DNA of 64,000 nt from Aeromicrobium sp. Root236 (lineage in GTDB: Bacteria; Actinomycetota; Actinomycetes; Propionibacteriales; Nocardioidaceae), in the NCBI RefSeq assembly GCF_001428805.1, contig NZ_LMIS01000001.1:3169075-3233074 (forward strand). The letters are read 5' to 3'. Numbering within the stretch: the first letter of the stretch is position 1; each line of letters begins with the position of its first letter. Position numbers and translations under genes: made by a program. Under the pieces are notes generated by a model that did no database searches, had not been told where the DNA came from, and saw only the letters and a list, made by a program, of their open reading frames with translations. Below, in pieces: positions 33,521-42,246 of the stretch.

Positions 33521-33675
33521 GCGTCGATCGTACGGTCACCATCCACGGGCGTCGGGGGTGGCCGGTAGGCGGACGTCGGGCAGAGCGCCGGCGGGGGCCG
33601 TTGCCGCGAGAACCGCGACTCCGCCGGCGCCTGCCCTGCCGCGATACCCCCCGGCGCGCCGGCCAAACCGGGGGT

Positions 33676-34569
33676 CTACGCCAACAGCGCCCGGACCTCG
33701 GCCAGTGTCGGGATCGAGTCCTGCGCCCCAGGGCGCTGGACCGCGAGCGTCGCTGCCGTGCTGGCGGACGCCATGGCCCGCTCCGCCGGCTCGCCGGCAG
33801 CGAGAGCCGCGGCGAGGACGCCGCAGAACGTGTCGCCGGCCGCGGTGGTGTCGACGACGGTGACCGTGACGGCTGGTGACCGTATGACCGGGGTGTCGTG
33901 GCGATGCAGCTCGGAGCCGCCTGCGCCGAGGGTCACCAGGACCGCGGGGAAGCCGGTGGCCAGGATGCGTACGGCCTCACCGAGATCTCCGGCGCCGCTC
34001 ACCGATCGGGCCTCGTGCTCGTTGACGACCAGCAGGTCGACCTCGGAGCTCAGCTCTTCGGTGAGCGACGCGGCCGGAGCGGCGTTGAGGATGAACGGCA
34101 CGCCGGGACGCCGTGAGCGCGCGGCCTCGACCAGGAGGGGTTGCGGGGTCTCCAGCTGGGCGAGCACCACGTCGGCGGTGCGGATGGGCTCGTGAGTCGT
34201 CGGGTCGAGGACGGCGGCCGAGTTGGCGCCCGGCGCCACGACGATGGCGTTCTCGCCGGCCCGGTCGACCGTGATGAGCGCAAGTCCTGTGCGGTGCCCT
34301 GCGAGCAGTGCGACGTGTGCGGTGTCGACGCCGTCCTGCGCCAGCTGGTCGAGCAGGTAGCGGCCATCCGCGTCGTCGCCGACGGCTCCCACGATGCTCG
34401 TCGACGCGCCGCCCGCCCGGGCAGCGGCGACGGCTTGGTTGGCGCCCTTGCCGCCGGCGCTCCGACGCACGGCGGACGCGAGGACCGTCTCCCCGGGCGC
34501 CGGGATCGTGTCGCACGTCAGCGAGACGTCGACGTTGAGACTGCCGACCACGACGACCCGACCGGTCAT
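33676..34569 (-). CDS. rbsK: Ribokinase (PfkB family)
   Basis: The 297-residue protein has the two PfkB signatures: RRSAGGKGANQAVAAARAGG near residue 40 and the C-terminal VVDTTAAGDTFCGVLAAALAAG, where the aspartate of AAGD is the catalytic base. SLNVDVSLTCDTIPAPGET near the N-terminus also fits ribokinase. It phosphorylates ribose or a related pentose. The gene overlaps the Lrp regulator upstream by 4 bp (ATGA), so they form one operon. There is no ribose transporter or RbsD nearby. Confidence 0.9.
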   Translation of the reverse strand: MTGRVVVVGSLNVDVSLTCDTIPAPGETVLASAVRRSAGGKGANQAVAAARAGGASTSIVGAVGDDADGRYLLDQLAQDGVDTAHVALLAGHRTGLALITVDRAGENAIVVAPGANSAAVLDPTTHEPIRTADVVLAQLETPQPLLVEAARSRRPGVPFILNAAPAASLTEELSSEVDLLVVNEHEARSVSGAGDLGEAVRILATGFPAVLVTLGAGGSELHRHDTPVIRSPAVTVTVVDTTAAGDTFCGVLAAALAAGEPAERAMASASTAATLAVQRPGAQDSIPTLAEVRALLA

Positions 34570-35024
34570 GCCTTGTCCGACCGATCGGGTGAGGACTCCT
34601 CGAACACCAGCAGGGTACGGGTGCTGAGGATGCCCGGGATCGACTGGATCTCGTCGAGCACGAGGCGCCGCAGGTCGGCGTTGTCGCGGGCGCGCACGAG
34701 CATCACGACGTCGAACTCTCCGCCGACCAGCGCGATGTGCTCGACGCCGTCGAGGGCGCGCAGCTGGGCGTGGATGTTGCGCCAGTCGGGCTGCCGCACG
34801 TTCAGCGTCAGGTAGGCCGACGTGCCGAGCCCGCGACCGACCGGGTCGACGAGCGCTGTGTAGCCCTTGATGATGCCGGACTCCGAGAGCCGTTCGACGC
34901 GGGCGTACGCGTTGGCGCGCGAGACATGGACCTCTTCCGCGAGCTGGCGCATCGACAGCCGCCCGTCGCGCTCGAGGGCGTCGAGGATGCGGGTGTCGAT
35001 CTCGTCGATCGGCGCTCCGGCCAT
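34566..35024 (-). CDS. Lrp/AsnC family regulator, likely controlling the divergent 2-oxoacid dehydrogenase operon
   Basis: Start ATG 35024 has AGGAG 6 bp upstream, giving 152 residues. The helix-turn-helix is DEIDTRILDALERDGRLSMRQLAEEVHVSRANAYARVERL, and the RAM domain holds GGEFDVVMLVRARDNADLRRLVLDEIQ. Lrp proteins bind amino acids or keto acids and are the usual regulators (BkdR) of branched-chain 2-oxoacid dehydrogenase operons, as positioned here. A 16-bp palindrome in the divergent region is a candidate binding site. Confidence 0.92.
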   Translation of the reverse strand: MAGAPIDEIDTRILDALERDGRLSMRQLAEEVHVSRANAYARVERLSESGIIKGYTALVDPVGRGLGTSAYLTLNVRQPDWRNIHAQLRALDGVEHIALVGGEFDVVMLVRARDNADLRRLVLDEIQSIPGILSTRTLLVFEESSPDRSDKA

Positions 35025-35146
35025 CTGTCTCTCCTGACTGGTGTGACGTGGCTCATGCTGGACGTACGGCCATGTGAATGCGCCTCTGGCGAGACATCTT
35101 CTCGACAATCATGCAGCACTTGAACCCGGATGGCCATGAGGCGCAG

Positions 35147-35170
35147 TGTTCTGTGAACAGACGTCTGTTC
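35147..35170. promoter_or_regulatory. 16-bp perfect palindrome (Lrp-type operator candidate) before the E1alpha gene
   Basis: GAACAGACGTCTGTTC (35155-35170) is a perfect palindrome. It overlaps another inverted repeat, TGTTC-TGT-GAACA (35147-35159). Both lie 20-43 bp upstream of the E1alpha start and close to the divergent Lrp gene. Confidence 0.6.
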
Positions 35171-35189
35171 CCGAAAGGTGTGAGACCCG

Positions 35190-36275
35190 GTGCCGAGCCA
35201 CGAGTTCCTGCCGTCCGAGCAACCCGTCCAGCTGCTCGACCAGGACGGTCGACGGGTCGAGGACGCGGGGCGCGTGTTCCCGTCGGACGAGGCGATGCTG
35301 CGAGCGCACGAGGAGCTCGTGGTCGGCAGGCGGATCAACGAGCAGGCGTACGCGCTGGTGCGCCAAGGCCGGCTCGCGGTCTACCCGTCGTCGTACGGGC
35401 AGGAGGCGTGCGAGGTCGCGGCCGCGATGGTGCTCGGCGACCAGGACTGGCTCTTCCCGACCTACCGCGACGTGGTCTCGATCATCGGCCGAGGTGTCGA
35501 CCCGGTCGAGACCCTGACCCTGCTCAAGGGCGACTGGCACTGCGGCTACGACCCGACGGAGCACCGCGTGGCGCCCCAGACCACACCATTGGCGACCCAG
35601 CTGATCCATGCCGTCGGCGTCGCGCATGCGGCCACCCTGCGCGGCGACGACACCGTCGTGATGGCGATGTGCGGTGACGGCGCCACGAGCGAGGGTGACT
35701 TCCACGAGGCGCTCAACTTCGCGGCGGTGTTCAAGGCGCCGGTGGTGTTCTTCGTGCAGAACAACGAGTACGCGATCTCCGTGCCGTTGGCCCGCCAGAC
35801 CGTCGCACCGTCGCTGGCGCACAAGGCCGTCGGCTACGGCATGCCGGGGGAGCGGGTCGACGGCAACGACGTCGCCGCTCTGCTGTCGGTCCTGGGTGAC
35901 GCGGTCGCTGCGGCTCGGGCCGGTGGTGGGCCGTCCCTCGTCGAGGCGCACACCTATCGCATGCAGGCGCACACCAACGCCGACGACGCGACGCGATACC
36001 GCGCCGACGACGAGGTCGAGAAGTGGCAGGACCGCGATCCGCTGCTGCGCTCGGAGGCGTACCTCGCGGGTTGCGACCTGCTCACCGGCGAGCGGACCGC
36101 GGAGATCGCCGCCAGGGCGGAGTCCGTCGCCACCGCGATGCGGGACGGGCTGATGCTGGACGTCGAGCCGGATCCGGCCCACCTGTTCGACCACGTCTAT
36201 GCGACGCCGACGCCGCAGCTGGGTGAGCAGGCGGCGTTCCTCGCCGACGAGCTCTCCCGGGAAGGGGTCAGCTGA
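35190..36275 (+). CDS. 2-oxoacid dehydrogenase E1 component, alpha subunit (branched-chain or pyruvate type)
   Basis: The 361-residue protein has the thiamine-diphosphate fold of E1alpha: SYGQEACEVAAAMVLGDQDWLFPTYRD, the cofactor motif GDGATSEGDFHEALNFAAVFKAPVVFFVQNNEYAIS (GDG through NN) and EAHTYRMQAHTNADDATRY with the phosphorylation-loop-like region. It decarboxylates a 2-oxoacid in an alpha2beta2 E1. The Lrp regulator next door and the lack of aceE-type E1 suggest branched-chain 2-oxoacids, but pyruvate cannot be excluded. GTG start; the next gene overlaps by 1 bp. Confidence 0.92.
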   Translation: MPSHEFLPSEQPVQLLDQDGRRVEDAGRVFPSDEAMLRAHEELVVGRRINEQAYALVRQGRLAVYPSSYGQEACEVAAAMVLGDQDWLFPTYRDVVSIIGRGVDPVETLTLLKGDWHCGYDPTEHRVAPQTTPLATQLIHAVGVAHAATLRGDDTVVMAMCGDGATSEGDFHEALNFAAVFKAPVVFFVQNNEYAISVPLARQTVAPSLAHKAVGYGMPGERVDGNDVAALLSVLGDAVAAARAGGGPSLVEAHTYRMQAHTNADDATRYRADDEVEKWQDRDPLLRSEAYLAGCDLLTGERTAEIAARAESVATAMRDGLMLDVEPDPAHLFDHVYATPTPQLGEQAAFLADELSREGVS

Positions 36276-37264
36276 TGGCCGAGCACGAGAAGATCACGAT
36301 GGCGCAGGCGTTCAACCAGGCCCTGCGCGACGCGATGACCGCCGACGAGTCGGTGCTGATGTTCGGCGAGGACGTTGGCGCGCTCGGCGGGGTGTTCCGG
36401 GTGACCGACGGGCTCAACGCCGAGTTCGGTGACGCCCGCTGCTTCGACACTCCGCTCGCCGAGTCCGGGATCATGGGCTTCGCCGTGGGCCTGGCGATGA
36501 ACGGCATGCGACCCGTCGTCGAGATGCAGTTCGACGCGTTCGCCTATCCCGCGTTCGAGCAGATCGTCAGCCACGTCGCCAAGATGCGCAACCGTACGCG
36601 TGGCGCCCTCAGCATGCCGATCACGATCCGCGTCCCGTACGCCGGAGGCATCGGCGGCGTGGAGCACCACTGCGACTCGTCGGAGGCCTACTACGTGCAC
36701 ACGCCGGGGCTGACTGTCGTCGCGCCGGCGACGGTCGCCGACGCCTACACGCTGATGCGGGAGGCGATCGCGTCACCGGATCCTGTCGTCGTGCTGGAGC
36801 CCAAGAAGCTCTACTGGAGCAAGGACGAGGTCGACCTCGACGAGGCGCAGCCCGGCATCGGCCGCGCGGTCGTACGCCGTGAGGGCACCGATGCGACGCT
36901 CATCGCCTACGGCACGTCGGTGCCGATCGCGCTCGAGGCTGCCGATGCCGCGGCGGCCGAGGGCCGGAGCCTGCAGGTCGTCGACGTCCGCTCGCTCGTG
37001 CCGTTCGACGACGAGACCGTCTGCGCCGCCGTACGCTCGACCGGTCGCGCCGTCGTGATCGCCGAGGCGGCCGGGTTCGCCAGCGTCTCGTCGGAGATCG
37101 TCGCGCGGGTCACCGAGCGGTGCTTCCACCACCTCGCCGCGCCGGTTCGCCGGGTCACCGGTTTCGACATCCCCTACCCGCCCCCCAAGCTCGAGCACCT
37201 CCACCTGCCGAGCGTCGACCGCGTGCTCGATGCCATCGACACCCTGCAGTGGGACGACGTATGA
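36275..37264 (+). CDS. 2-oxoacid dehydrogenase E1 component, beta subunit
   Basis: The 329-residue protein matches E1beta throughout: ITMAQAFNQALRDAMTADESVLMFGEDVGALGGVFRVTDGL, the TDP-contacting glutamate in FGED, FDTPLAESGIMGFAVGLAMNGMRPVVEMQF and LEPKKLYW. The C-terminal transketolase domain has ATLIAYGTSVPIALEAA. It forms the E1 heterotetramer with the preceding gene. The start overlaps the previous stop (TGATG), and its own stop overlaps the E2 start by 4 bp. Confidence 0.94.
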   Translation: MAEHEKITMAQAFNQALRDAMTADESVLMFGEDVGALGGVFRVTDGLNAEFGDARCFDTPLAESGIMGFAVGLAMNGMRPVVEMQFDAFAYPAFEQIVSHVAKMRNRTRGALSMPITIRVPYAGGIGGVEHHCDSSEAYYVHTPGLTVVAPATVADAYTLMREAIASPDPVVVLEPKKLYWSKDEVDLDEAQPGIGRAVVRREGTDATLIAYGTSVPIALEAADAAAAEGRSLQVVDVRSLVPFDDETVCAAVRSTGRAVVIAEAAGFASVSSEIVARVTERCFHHLAAPVRRVTGFDIPYPPPKLEHLHLPSVDRVLDAIDTLQWDDV

Positions 37265-38535
37265 CCCTGCAGACGTTCACCCTGCCCGATCTCGGCGAGG
37301 GCCTCACCGAGGCCGAGGTCGTCCGCTGGCTCGTCGCGGTCGGCGACGAGGTCGTCGTCGACCAGCCGGTCGTCGAGGTCGAGACCGCCAAGTCGATCGT
37401 CGAGGTCCCGTCGCCGTACGCCGGCCGGGTCAGCGAGCTGCACGGCGAGGAGGGCGGCACGGTCGCGGTGGGCGCGCCGCTCATCTCCGTGGAGGCCGGT
37501 CTGCTGGTGGCCCCGGAGCCCGCCCAGGTCGCTGCCGAGCAGTACCGCGAGGAGGAGAAGGCCGGCTCCGGCAACGTCCTGATCGGCTACGGGACGCCCG
37601 AAGGCGCCGGCAGCGGCCGTCGGCGGCGTCCACGCTCTGCCCCCGTCGCCGCGACCCCTGTCTCGTCATCGTCCGTGCCGCGGGTGACGTCCCCGCTCGT
37701 ACGCCGACTGGCCCGCGAGGCCGGGGTGTCGATCCTCGGCATCACCGGCACCGGCGTCGACGGACTGATCACTCGCCGTGACGTGCAGTCGGCGATCGAT
37801 GCCGCTGCTCCGCGCACGGAGTCCACCGGCCGGGCCGGTCTTGAGGTCGCGCAGCGCACGCCGATGAGCGGGTTCCGCAAGGCGGTCTCCTCGGCGTTGT
37901 CACGCAGCCGCAGCGAGATCCCGGAGGCCACAGTGTGGGTCGACGTCGACTTCACCGAGCTTTTCGCGATCCGGGCGGCGGCGAAGGCCGCGAGCAAGCC
38001 GGTGCCGAGCCTGCTGGCCTACCTCGCCCGGTTCACGGTCGCTGCACTGAAGGCGCACCCCGAGCTCAACGGTGAGGTCGACACCGTCAACGACGAGCTG
38101 ATCCAGTACGCCGGCATCAACCTCGGCCTTGCCGTGCAGACGGACCGCGGGCTGCTGGCACCGGCAGTGCTCGACGCGCACCTGCTGACGACGGCGGAGC
38201 TCGACGCCGAGATCCGCCGGGTCACCGAGGCGGCGCGGGAAGGACGAGCCACCCAGGACGAGCTGACCGGTGGGACGTTCACGCTCAACAACTACGGATC
38301 GTTCAACGTCGACGGCAGCGCCGCGATCATCAACCACCCGCAGGTCGCGATCCTCGGCCTCGGCCGCGTCATCGACCGGGCGTGGGTCGTGGACGGCGAG
38401 CTGACGGTGCGCAAGATCGCGCAGATGTCGTTCGTCTTCGACCACCGGGTCTGTGACGGGGGCGCCGCGGCGTCGTTCATGCGGATCGTCGCCGACGCGA
38501 TCGAGTCGCCCGGCTCGGCGATCGCGAACCTCTGA
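37261..38535 (+). CDS. 2-oxoacid dehydrogenase E2 component (dihydrolipoyl acyltransferase)
   Basis: The 424-residue protein has one lipoyl domain (about residues 1-80, with the modified lysine in EVETAKSIVEVPSPY), a flexible Ser/Pro/Arg-rich linker, a peripheral-subunit-binding domain (TSPLVRRLAREAGVSILGITGTGVDGLITRRDV, about 140-175) and the catalytic domain ending in the active-site FDHRVCDGG (H-x-x-x-D-G). A single lipoyl domain is typical of branched-chain or actinobacterial complexes. It completes the three-gene E1alpha-E1beta-E2 operon. E3 (lipoamide dehydrogenase) is not in the window. Confidence 0.94.
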   Translation: MTLQTFTLPDLGEGLTEAEVVRWLVAVGDEVVVDQPVVEVETAKSIVEVPSPYAGRVSELHGEEGGTVAVGAPLISVEAGLLVAPEPAQVAAEQYREEEKAGSGNVLIGYGTPEGAGSGRRRRPRSAPVAATPVSSSSVPRVTSPLVRRLAREAGVSILGITGTGVDGLITRRDVQSAIDAAAPRTESTGRAGLEVAQRTPMSGFRKAVSSALSRSRSEIPEATVWVDVDFTELFAIRAAAKAASKPVPSLLAYLARFTVAALKAHPELNGEVDTVNDELIQYAGINLGLAVQTDRGLLAPAVLDAHLLTTAELDAEIRRVTEAAREGRATQDELTGGTFTLNNYGSFNVDGSAAIINHPQVAILGLGRVIDRAWVVDGELTVRKIAQMSFVFDHRVCDGGAAASFMRIVADAIESPGSAIANL

Positions 38536-38539
38536 CGTA

Positions 38540-38845
38540 TCAGAGCTCGGTCTCGGTGACCTCTCCGGTGAACGTGGTCATCGAGGCGACGTCGAACGTC
38601 TGGGCGTCGGCGGCGGTCTCGGCCATCTCCGGCGACTTCAGCGCGGCCTTGAGCGCATCGGCGTCGTCGAACCACAGCTCGGCGACGAGATAGGGCGCAT
38701 CGCCGCCCATGCCGCGCGGGTGCGAACGGACGTAGCGCCGTAGTCCCGGCAGCGTCGAGGCGAGCGGGACGTGTACCTCGGTGTAGTGCCGCTCGAACGC
38801 CTCGGGGTCGGCGGGCGCGCCGTACTGGATCGTGATGCGGTGCAT
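38540..38845 (-). CDS. EthD family protein
   Basis: The 101-residue protein is a compact dimeric alpha/beta-barrel: HRITIQYGAPADPEAFERHYTEVHVPLASTLPGLRRYVRSHP is the EthD opening motif, in which the His of EVHVPLA and the GLRRY element are conserved. The family is named for the helper of the ethyl-tert-butyl-ether monooxygenase; a catalytic role is uncertain. It follows paaZ by 18 bp on the same strand, so it may be part of the paaZ transcript. Confidence 0.88.
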   Translation of the reverse strand: MHRITIQYGAPADPEAFERHYTEVHVPLASTLPGLRRYVRSHPRGMGGDAPYLVAELWFDDADALKAALKSPEMAETAADAQTFDVASMTTFTGEVTETEL

Positions 38846-38863
38846 GAAGGTCTCCGGGTCGGG

Positions 38864-40906
38864 TCAGCTGGCCGGCGGCCAGGTCTTGGCGACGAGCGTC
38901 AGGACGTCGTACGTGGCGACGGGCTGGCCCTCGGCGTTGGCGACGACGGCGTCCCATCGCACCTCACCGTAGTCGGCGCTGTTGCGCGGCGTGATCTGCT
39001 TGACGGTCAGCGTCACGTCGATCGTGTCGTCGGCCTTGACCGGCGTCAGGAAGCGCAGGTTGTCGACACCGAAGTTGGCCAGCACCGGGCCGGGGTCGGG
39101 GTCGACGAACAGGCCGGCGGCCAGCGACACCACGAGGTAGCCATGCGCGACGATCCCACCGAACAAGGGGTTGGCGGCCGCCGCCTCGGGATCGGTGTGG
39201 GCGTAGAACGTGTCGCCGGTGAACTCCGCGAAGTGGCCGATGTCGTCGAGCGTGACGGTGCGCGACGCCGACCGGATGGTGTCGCCGATGCGCAGCTCGG
39301 CGAGGCTCTTGCGGAACGGGTGCACGTCGTCGACGAGCTGCTCGGAGCCCTTGATCCACTGACCCGTGATCGCGGTCAGCATGTCGGGGGAGGCCTGGAT
39401 CGCGGTGCGCTGCATGTGGTGCAGGACGCCGCGGATGCCGCCGAGCTCCTCGCCGCCGCCGGCGCGCCCCGGCCCGCCGTGCACCAGCATCGGCAGCGGA
39501 GAACCGTGGCCGGTCGACTCGGGGGCGTCGTCGCGGTCGAGCACGAGGATGCGGCCGTGCCACGGCGCGAGGCCGAGCGTGATCACCCGTGCGACGGCGG
39601 GGTCGTGCGTGACGAGGGAGCCCGCAAGGCTGCCCTGTCCGCGTGCGGCGAGCGCGATGGCCTCGTCGACCGAGTCGTACGTGATGACGGTGCTGACCGG
39701 GCCGAACGCCTCGACCTCGTGGGGCTCACCGGCACCGCTGGTCGCCCGCAGCAGGATCGGCGACATGAACGCGCCGGCCTCCGTGTCGCCGTCGACGACG
39801 TCCACGTGGTCCGGGTCGCCGTACACGATCTCGGCGGAGCTGCGCAGGATCTGGACAGCCTTGCGCACCTCGTCGCGCTGCGCGAGGCTCGCGAGCGCTC
39901 CCATGCGTACGTCGGGGTTGGCGGGGTTGCCGACCGTGACCTTCGCGAGCCGTGCGCTGATCGCCGCGACGACCTCGTCGGCGATCGCCGAGGGCACGAT
40001 CGTGCGCCGGATCGCCGTGCACTTCTGCCCGGCCTTGACCGTCATCTCGGCGACGACGCCCTTGACGTAGAGGTCGAACTCGGGGGCGTCGGTCGTGACG
40101 TCGGGTCCGAGGATCGAGCAGTTGAGCGAGTCGGCCTCGATGCCGAGCTGCACGCCGCCGTGCAGCACCGAGGGGTGCTGGCGCAGGGTGGCGCCGGTGC
40201 TCGCGGAGCCGGTGAACGCGACGGAGTCCTGCGCACCGAGCTGGTCGAGCAGGCCGTCGGGGCTGCCGCACAGCAGCTGCAGCGAGCCCTCCGGCATGAG
40301 TCCCGACTCGATGATGCGGCGCACGACCAGCTCGGTCAGGTAGGCCGTCTGGCTCGCCGGCTTCACGATCGTGGGCAGGCCGGCGAGGAAGGCGGGTGCG
40401 AGCTTCTCGAGCATGCCCCACACCGGGAAGTTGAACGCGTTGATCTGCACCGCGACGCCGGGACGTGAGGTCCAGAGGTGCTGGCCGAGGAACACGCCGG
40501 TCCTGCCGAGCTGCTCGGTGCCGCCGTCGAGGATCACGGTGTCGTTGGGCAGCTCGCGCGTGCCCTTGCTGGCGTAGCTGAAGACCGTGCCGATGCCGCC
40601 GTCGATGTCGACCTGCGAGTCGCGCAGGGTCGCGCCGGTACGCGCCGACAGTGCGTAGAGCGGGTCCTTGTCCTCGCCGAGGTGCTTGGCGACGGCCTTG
40701 AGGATGCCGGCACGCTGGTGGAACGTCAGGCTGCGGACGGCCGGGCCGCCGACCGTGCGGGCGTGCTCGACCATGGCCGACAGGTCCAGACCGGTTGCCG
40801 AGATCCGGGCGACCTCCTCACCGGTGGCTGCGTCGAGAAGGGGCTTGCCTTCGTCGGCGGCCTGGAACCACGAGCCTCCGGCATAGCTTTCGAGCAGTGC
40901 ACTCAC
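38864..40906 (-). CDS. paaZ: PaaZ: bifunctional oxepin-CoA hydrolase / 3-oxo-5,6-dehydrosuberyl-CoA semialdehyde dehydrogenase
   Basis: The 680-residue chain has two parts. Residues 1 to about 525 are an aldehyde dehydrogenase with the catalytic cysteine in KAGQKCTAIRRTIVP and the family LVHGGPGRAGGGEE segment. Residues of about 530-680 are a MaoC-type hydratase domain (HFAEFTGDTFYAHTD then GGIVAHGYLVVSLAAGLF). This is the PaaZ architecture; it opens the oxepin ring and oxidises the semialdehyde during aerobic phenylacetate degradation. The GTG start is divergent from paaA, with a TetR-type palindrome between them. Confidence 0.95.
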   Translation of the reverse strand: MSALLESYAGGSWFQAADEGKPLLDAATGEEVARISATGLDLSAMVEHARTVGGPAVRSLTFHQRAGILKAVAKHLGEDKDPLYALSARTGATLRDSQVDIDGGIGTVFSYASKGTRELPNDTVILDGGTEQLGRTGVFLGQHLWTSRPGVAVQINAFNFPVWGMLEKLAPAFLAGLPTIVKPASQTAYLTELVVRRIIESGLMPEGSLQLLCGSPDGLLDQLGAQDSVAFTGSASTGATLRQHPSVLHGGVQLGIEADSLNCSILGPDVTTDAPEFDLYVKGVVAEMTVKAGQKCTAIRRTIVPSAIADEVVAAISARLAKVTVGNPANPDVRMGALASLAQRDEVRKAVQILRSSAEIVYGDPDHVDVVDGDTEAGAFMSPILLRATSGAGEPHEVEAFGPVSTVITYDSVDEAIALAARGQGSLAGSLVTHDPAVARVITLGLAPWHGRILVLDRDDAPESTGHGSPLPMLVHGGPGRAGGGEELGGIRGVLHHMQRTAIQASPDMLTAITGQWIKGSEQLVDDVHPFRKSLAELRIGDTIRSASRTVTLDDIGHFAEFTGDTFYAHTDPEAAAANPLFGGIVAHGYLVVSLAAGLFVDPDPGPVLANFGVDNLRFLTPVKADDTIDVTLTVKQITPRNSADYGEVRWDAVVANAEGQPVATYDVLTLVAKTWPPAS

Positions 40907-40954
40907 GGGTCTTGGGCCTTCCGTTGCATGAACCTGATGTCGCGTGCAAGTCTA

Positions 40955-40976
40955 TTACAGACCGTTCGGTCAGTAA
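40955..40976. promoter_or_regulatory. 22-bp TetR-type operator between paaZ and paaA
   Basis: A palindrome with arms TTAC-n-GACCG and CGGTC-n-GTAA surrounds a central TT; all 18 defined arm bases match. Its core GACCG/CGGTC fits operators of TetR-family phenylacetate repressors (PaaR-like). It lies 48 bp from paaZ and 30 bp from the preferred paaA start, so one site could control both directions. The TetR gene at 45238 is the likely binder. Confidence 0.72.
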
Positions 40977-41006
40977 ATGGCTGACGCGAGATTTCTGGAG
41001 GCGTAC

Positions 41007-41951
41007 ATGACGCTGGCACCCGAGGCTGACGAGGGCGAGCTGATGGCGGTCTTCGAGTCGACGATCGCGCGGCACGACCGCATCGAGCCGCGCGACTGGA
41101 TGCCCGAGGCGTACCGCAAGACCGTCATCCGCCAGGTCGCCCAGCACGCGCACTCCGAGATCATCGGCATGCAGCCCGAGGGCAACTGGATCACCCGGGC
41201 GCCGTCGCTGCGCCGCAAGGCGATTCTGCTCGCCAAGGTGCAGGACGAGGCCGGGCACGGGCTCTACCTCTACTCCGCGTGCGAGACGCTCGGCGTCTCC
41301 CGACTGGAGCTCACCGAGATGCTGATCAACGGCAAGCAGAAGTACTCCTCGATCTTCAACTACCCGACGCTGTCGTACGCCGACGTCGGCACGATCGGCT
41401 GGCTCGTCGACGGGGCCGCGATCTGCAACCAGGTGCCGCTGTGCCGCACGTCGTACGGGCCCTACGGCCGGTCGATGATCCGCATCTGCAAGGAGGAGTC
41501 GTTCCACCAGCGCCAGGGCTACGAGCTGCTGGCGACGATGATGCGCGGCACCGACGAGCAGCGCGAGATGGTGCAGGAGTCGGTCAACCGGTTCTGGTGG
41601 CCCGCACTGATGATGTTCGGGCCGCCCGACGACGACTCGCCCAACACGGCGCAGTCGATGGCGTGGGGCATCAAGCGCAACACCAACGACGACCTGCGCC
41701 AGCGCATGGTCGACATGACCGTGCCGCAGGCCGAGGCGCTCGGCGTGACGCTGCCGGACCCCGAGCTGAAGTGGAACGAGGAGCGCCAGTCGTACGACTT
41801 CGGGTCGCCGGACTGGGACGAGTTCAAGGACGTCATCAAGGGCAACGGCCCGTGCAACCGGCAACGCATCGCGCACCGCCGTCGCGCGCACGAGGACGGC
41901 GCCTGGGTGCGCGAGGCCGCCACGGCGTTCGCCGAGAGGAGCATCGCATGA
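41007..41951 (+). CDS. paaA: 1,2-phenylacetyl-CoA epoxidase, catalytic subunit PaaA
   Basis: ATG 41007 is chosen because GGAGG lies exactly 5 bp upstream; an in-frame ATG at 40977 directly abuts the operator and lacks a ribosome binding site. The 314-residue protein shows PaaA features: a ferritin-like di-iron protein with [16 protein letters not shown] and, later, [15 protein letters not shown], which contribute the E-x-x-H ligands. It epoxidises the ring of phenylacetyl-CoA. It begins the paaABCDE operon, overlapping paaB by 4 bp. Confidence 0.95.
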   Translation: MTLAPEADEGELMAVFESTIARHDRIEPRDWMPEAYRKTVIRQVAQHAHSEIIGMQPEGNWITRAPSLRRKAILLAKVQDEAGHGLYLYSACETLGVSRLELTEMLINGKQKYSSIFNYPTLSYADVGTIGWLVDGAAICNQVPLCRTSYGPYGRSMIRICKEESFHQRQGYELLATMMRGTDEQREMVQESVNRFWWPALMMFGPPDDDSPNTAQSMAWGIKRNTNDDLRQRMVDMTVPQAEALGVTLPDPELKWNEERQSYDFGSPDWDEFKDVIKGNGPCNRQRIAHRRRAHEDGAWVREAATAFAERSIA

Positions 41952-42241
41952 CCGGGATCCAGGGTGACTGGCCTCTGTACGAGGTGTTCGTCCGCGGCAA
42001 GCGGGGGCTCAACCACGTGCACGTCGGCTCGCTGCATGCCGCCGATGACGAGATGGCGGTGCGCCATGCGCGCGACGTCTACACCCGCCGCAACGAGGGC
42101 GTCAGCATCTGGGTCGTCCGCTCCGACGCGATCACCGCGTCGAGCCCCGACGAGAAGGACCCGCTGTTCGCGCCGAGCGGCGACAAGGTCTATCGCCACC
42201 CGACGTTCTACGACATTCCCGACGACGTCCCACACATGTAG
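41948..42241 (+). CDS. paaB: 1,2-phenylacetyl-CoA epoxidase subunit PaaB
   Basis: The 97-residue protein has the PaaB signature [44 protein letters not shown]. PaaB bridges the PaaAC catalytic subcomplexes in the epoxidase. ATG 41948 overlaps the paaA stop, and the size matches the family (about 95 residues). It is followed after 5 bp by paaC. Confidence 0.95.
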   Translation: MTGIQGDWPLYEVFVRGKRGLNHVHVGSLHAADDEMAVRHARDVYTRRNEGVSIWVVRSDAITASSPDEKDPLFAPSGDKVYRHPTFYDIPDDVPHM

Positions 42242-42246
42242 GCGCC

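Noticed and set aside
35155-35170. A LexA/SOS box
   Set aside because: The actinobacterial site has GAAC-n4-GTTC spacing; this palindrome has GAAC-n8-GTTC, so it does not fit.
38771-40468. A 565-residue open frame antisense to paaZ
   Set aside because: Low-complexity, Val/Gly/Arg/Asp-rich shadow of a high-GC gene; paaZ motifs are unambiguous.
40977-41006. paaA starting at ATG 40977
   Set aside because: That ATG abuts the operator and has no ribosome binding site, whereas 41007 has GGAGG at ideal spacing.
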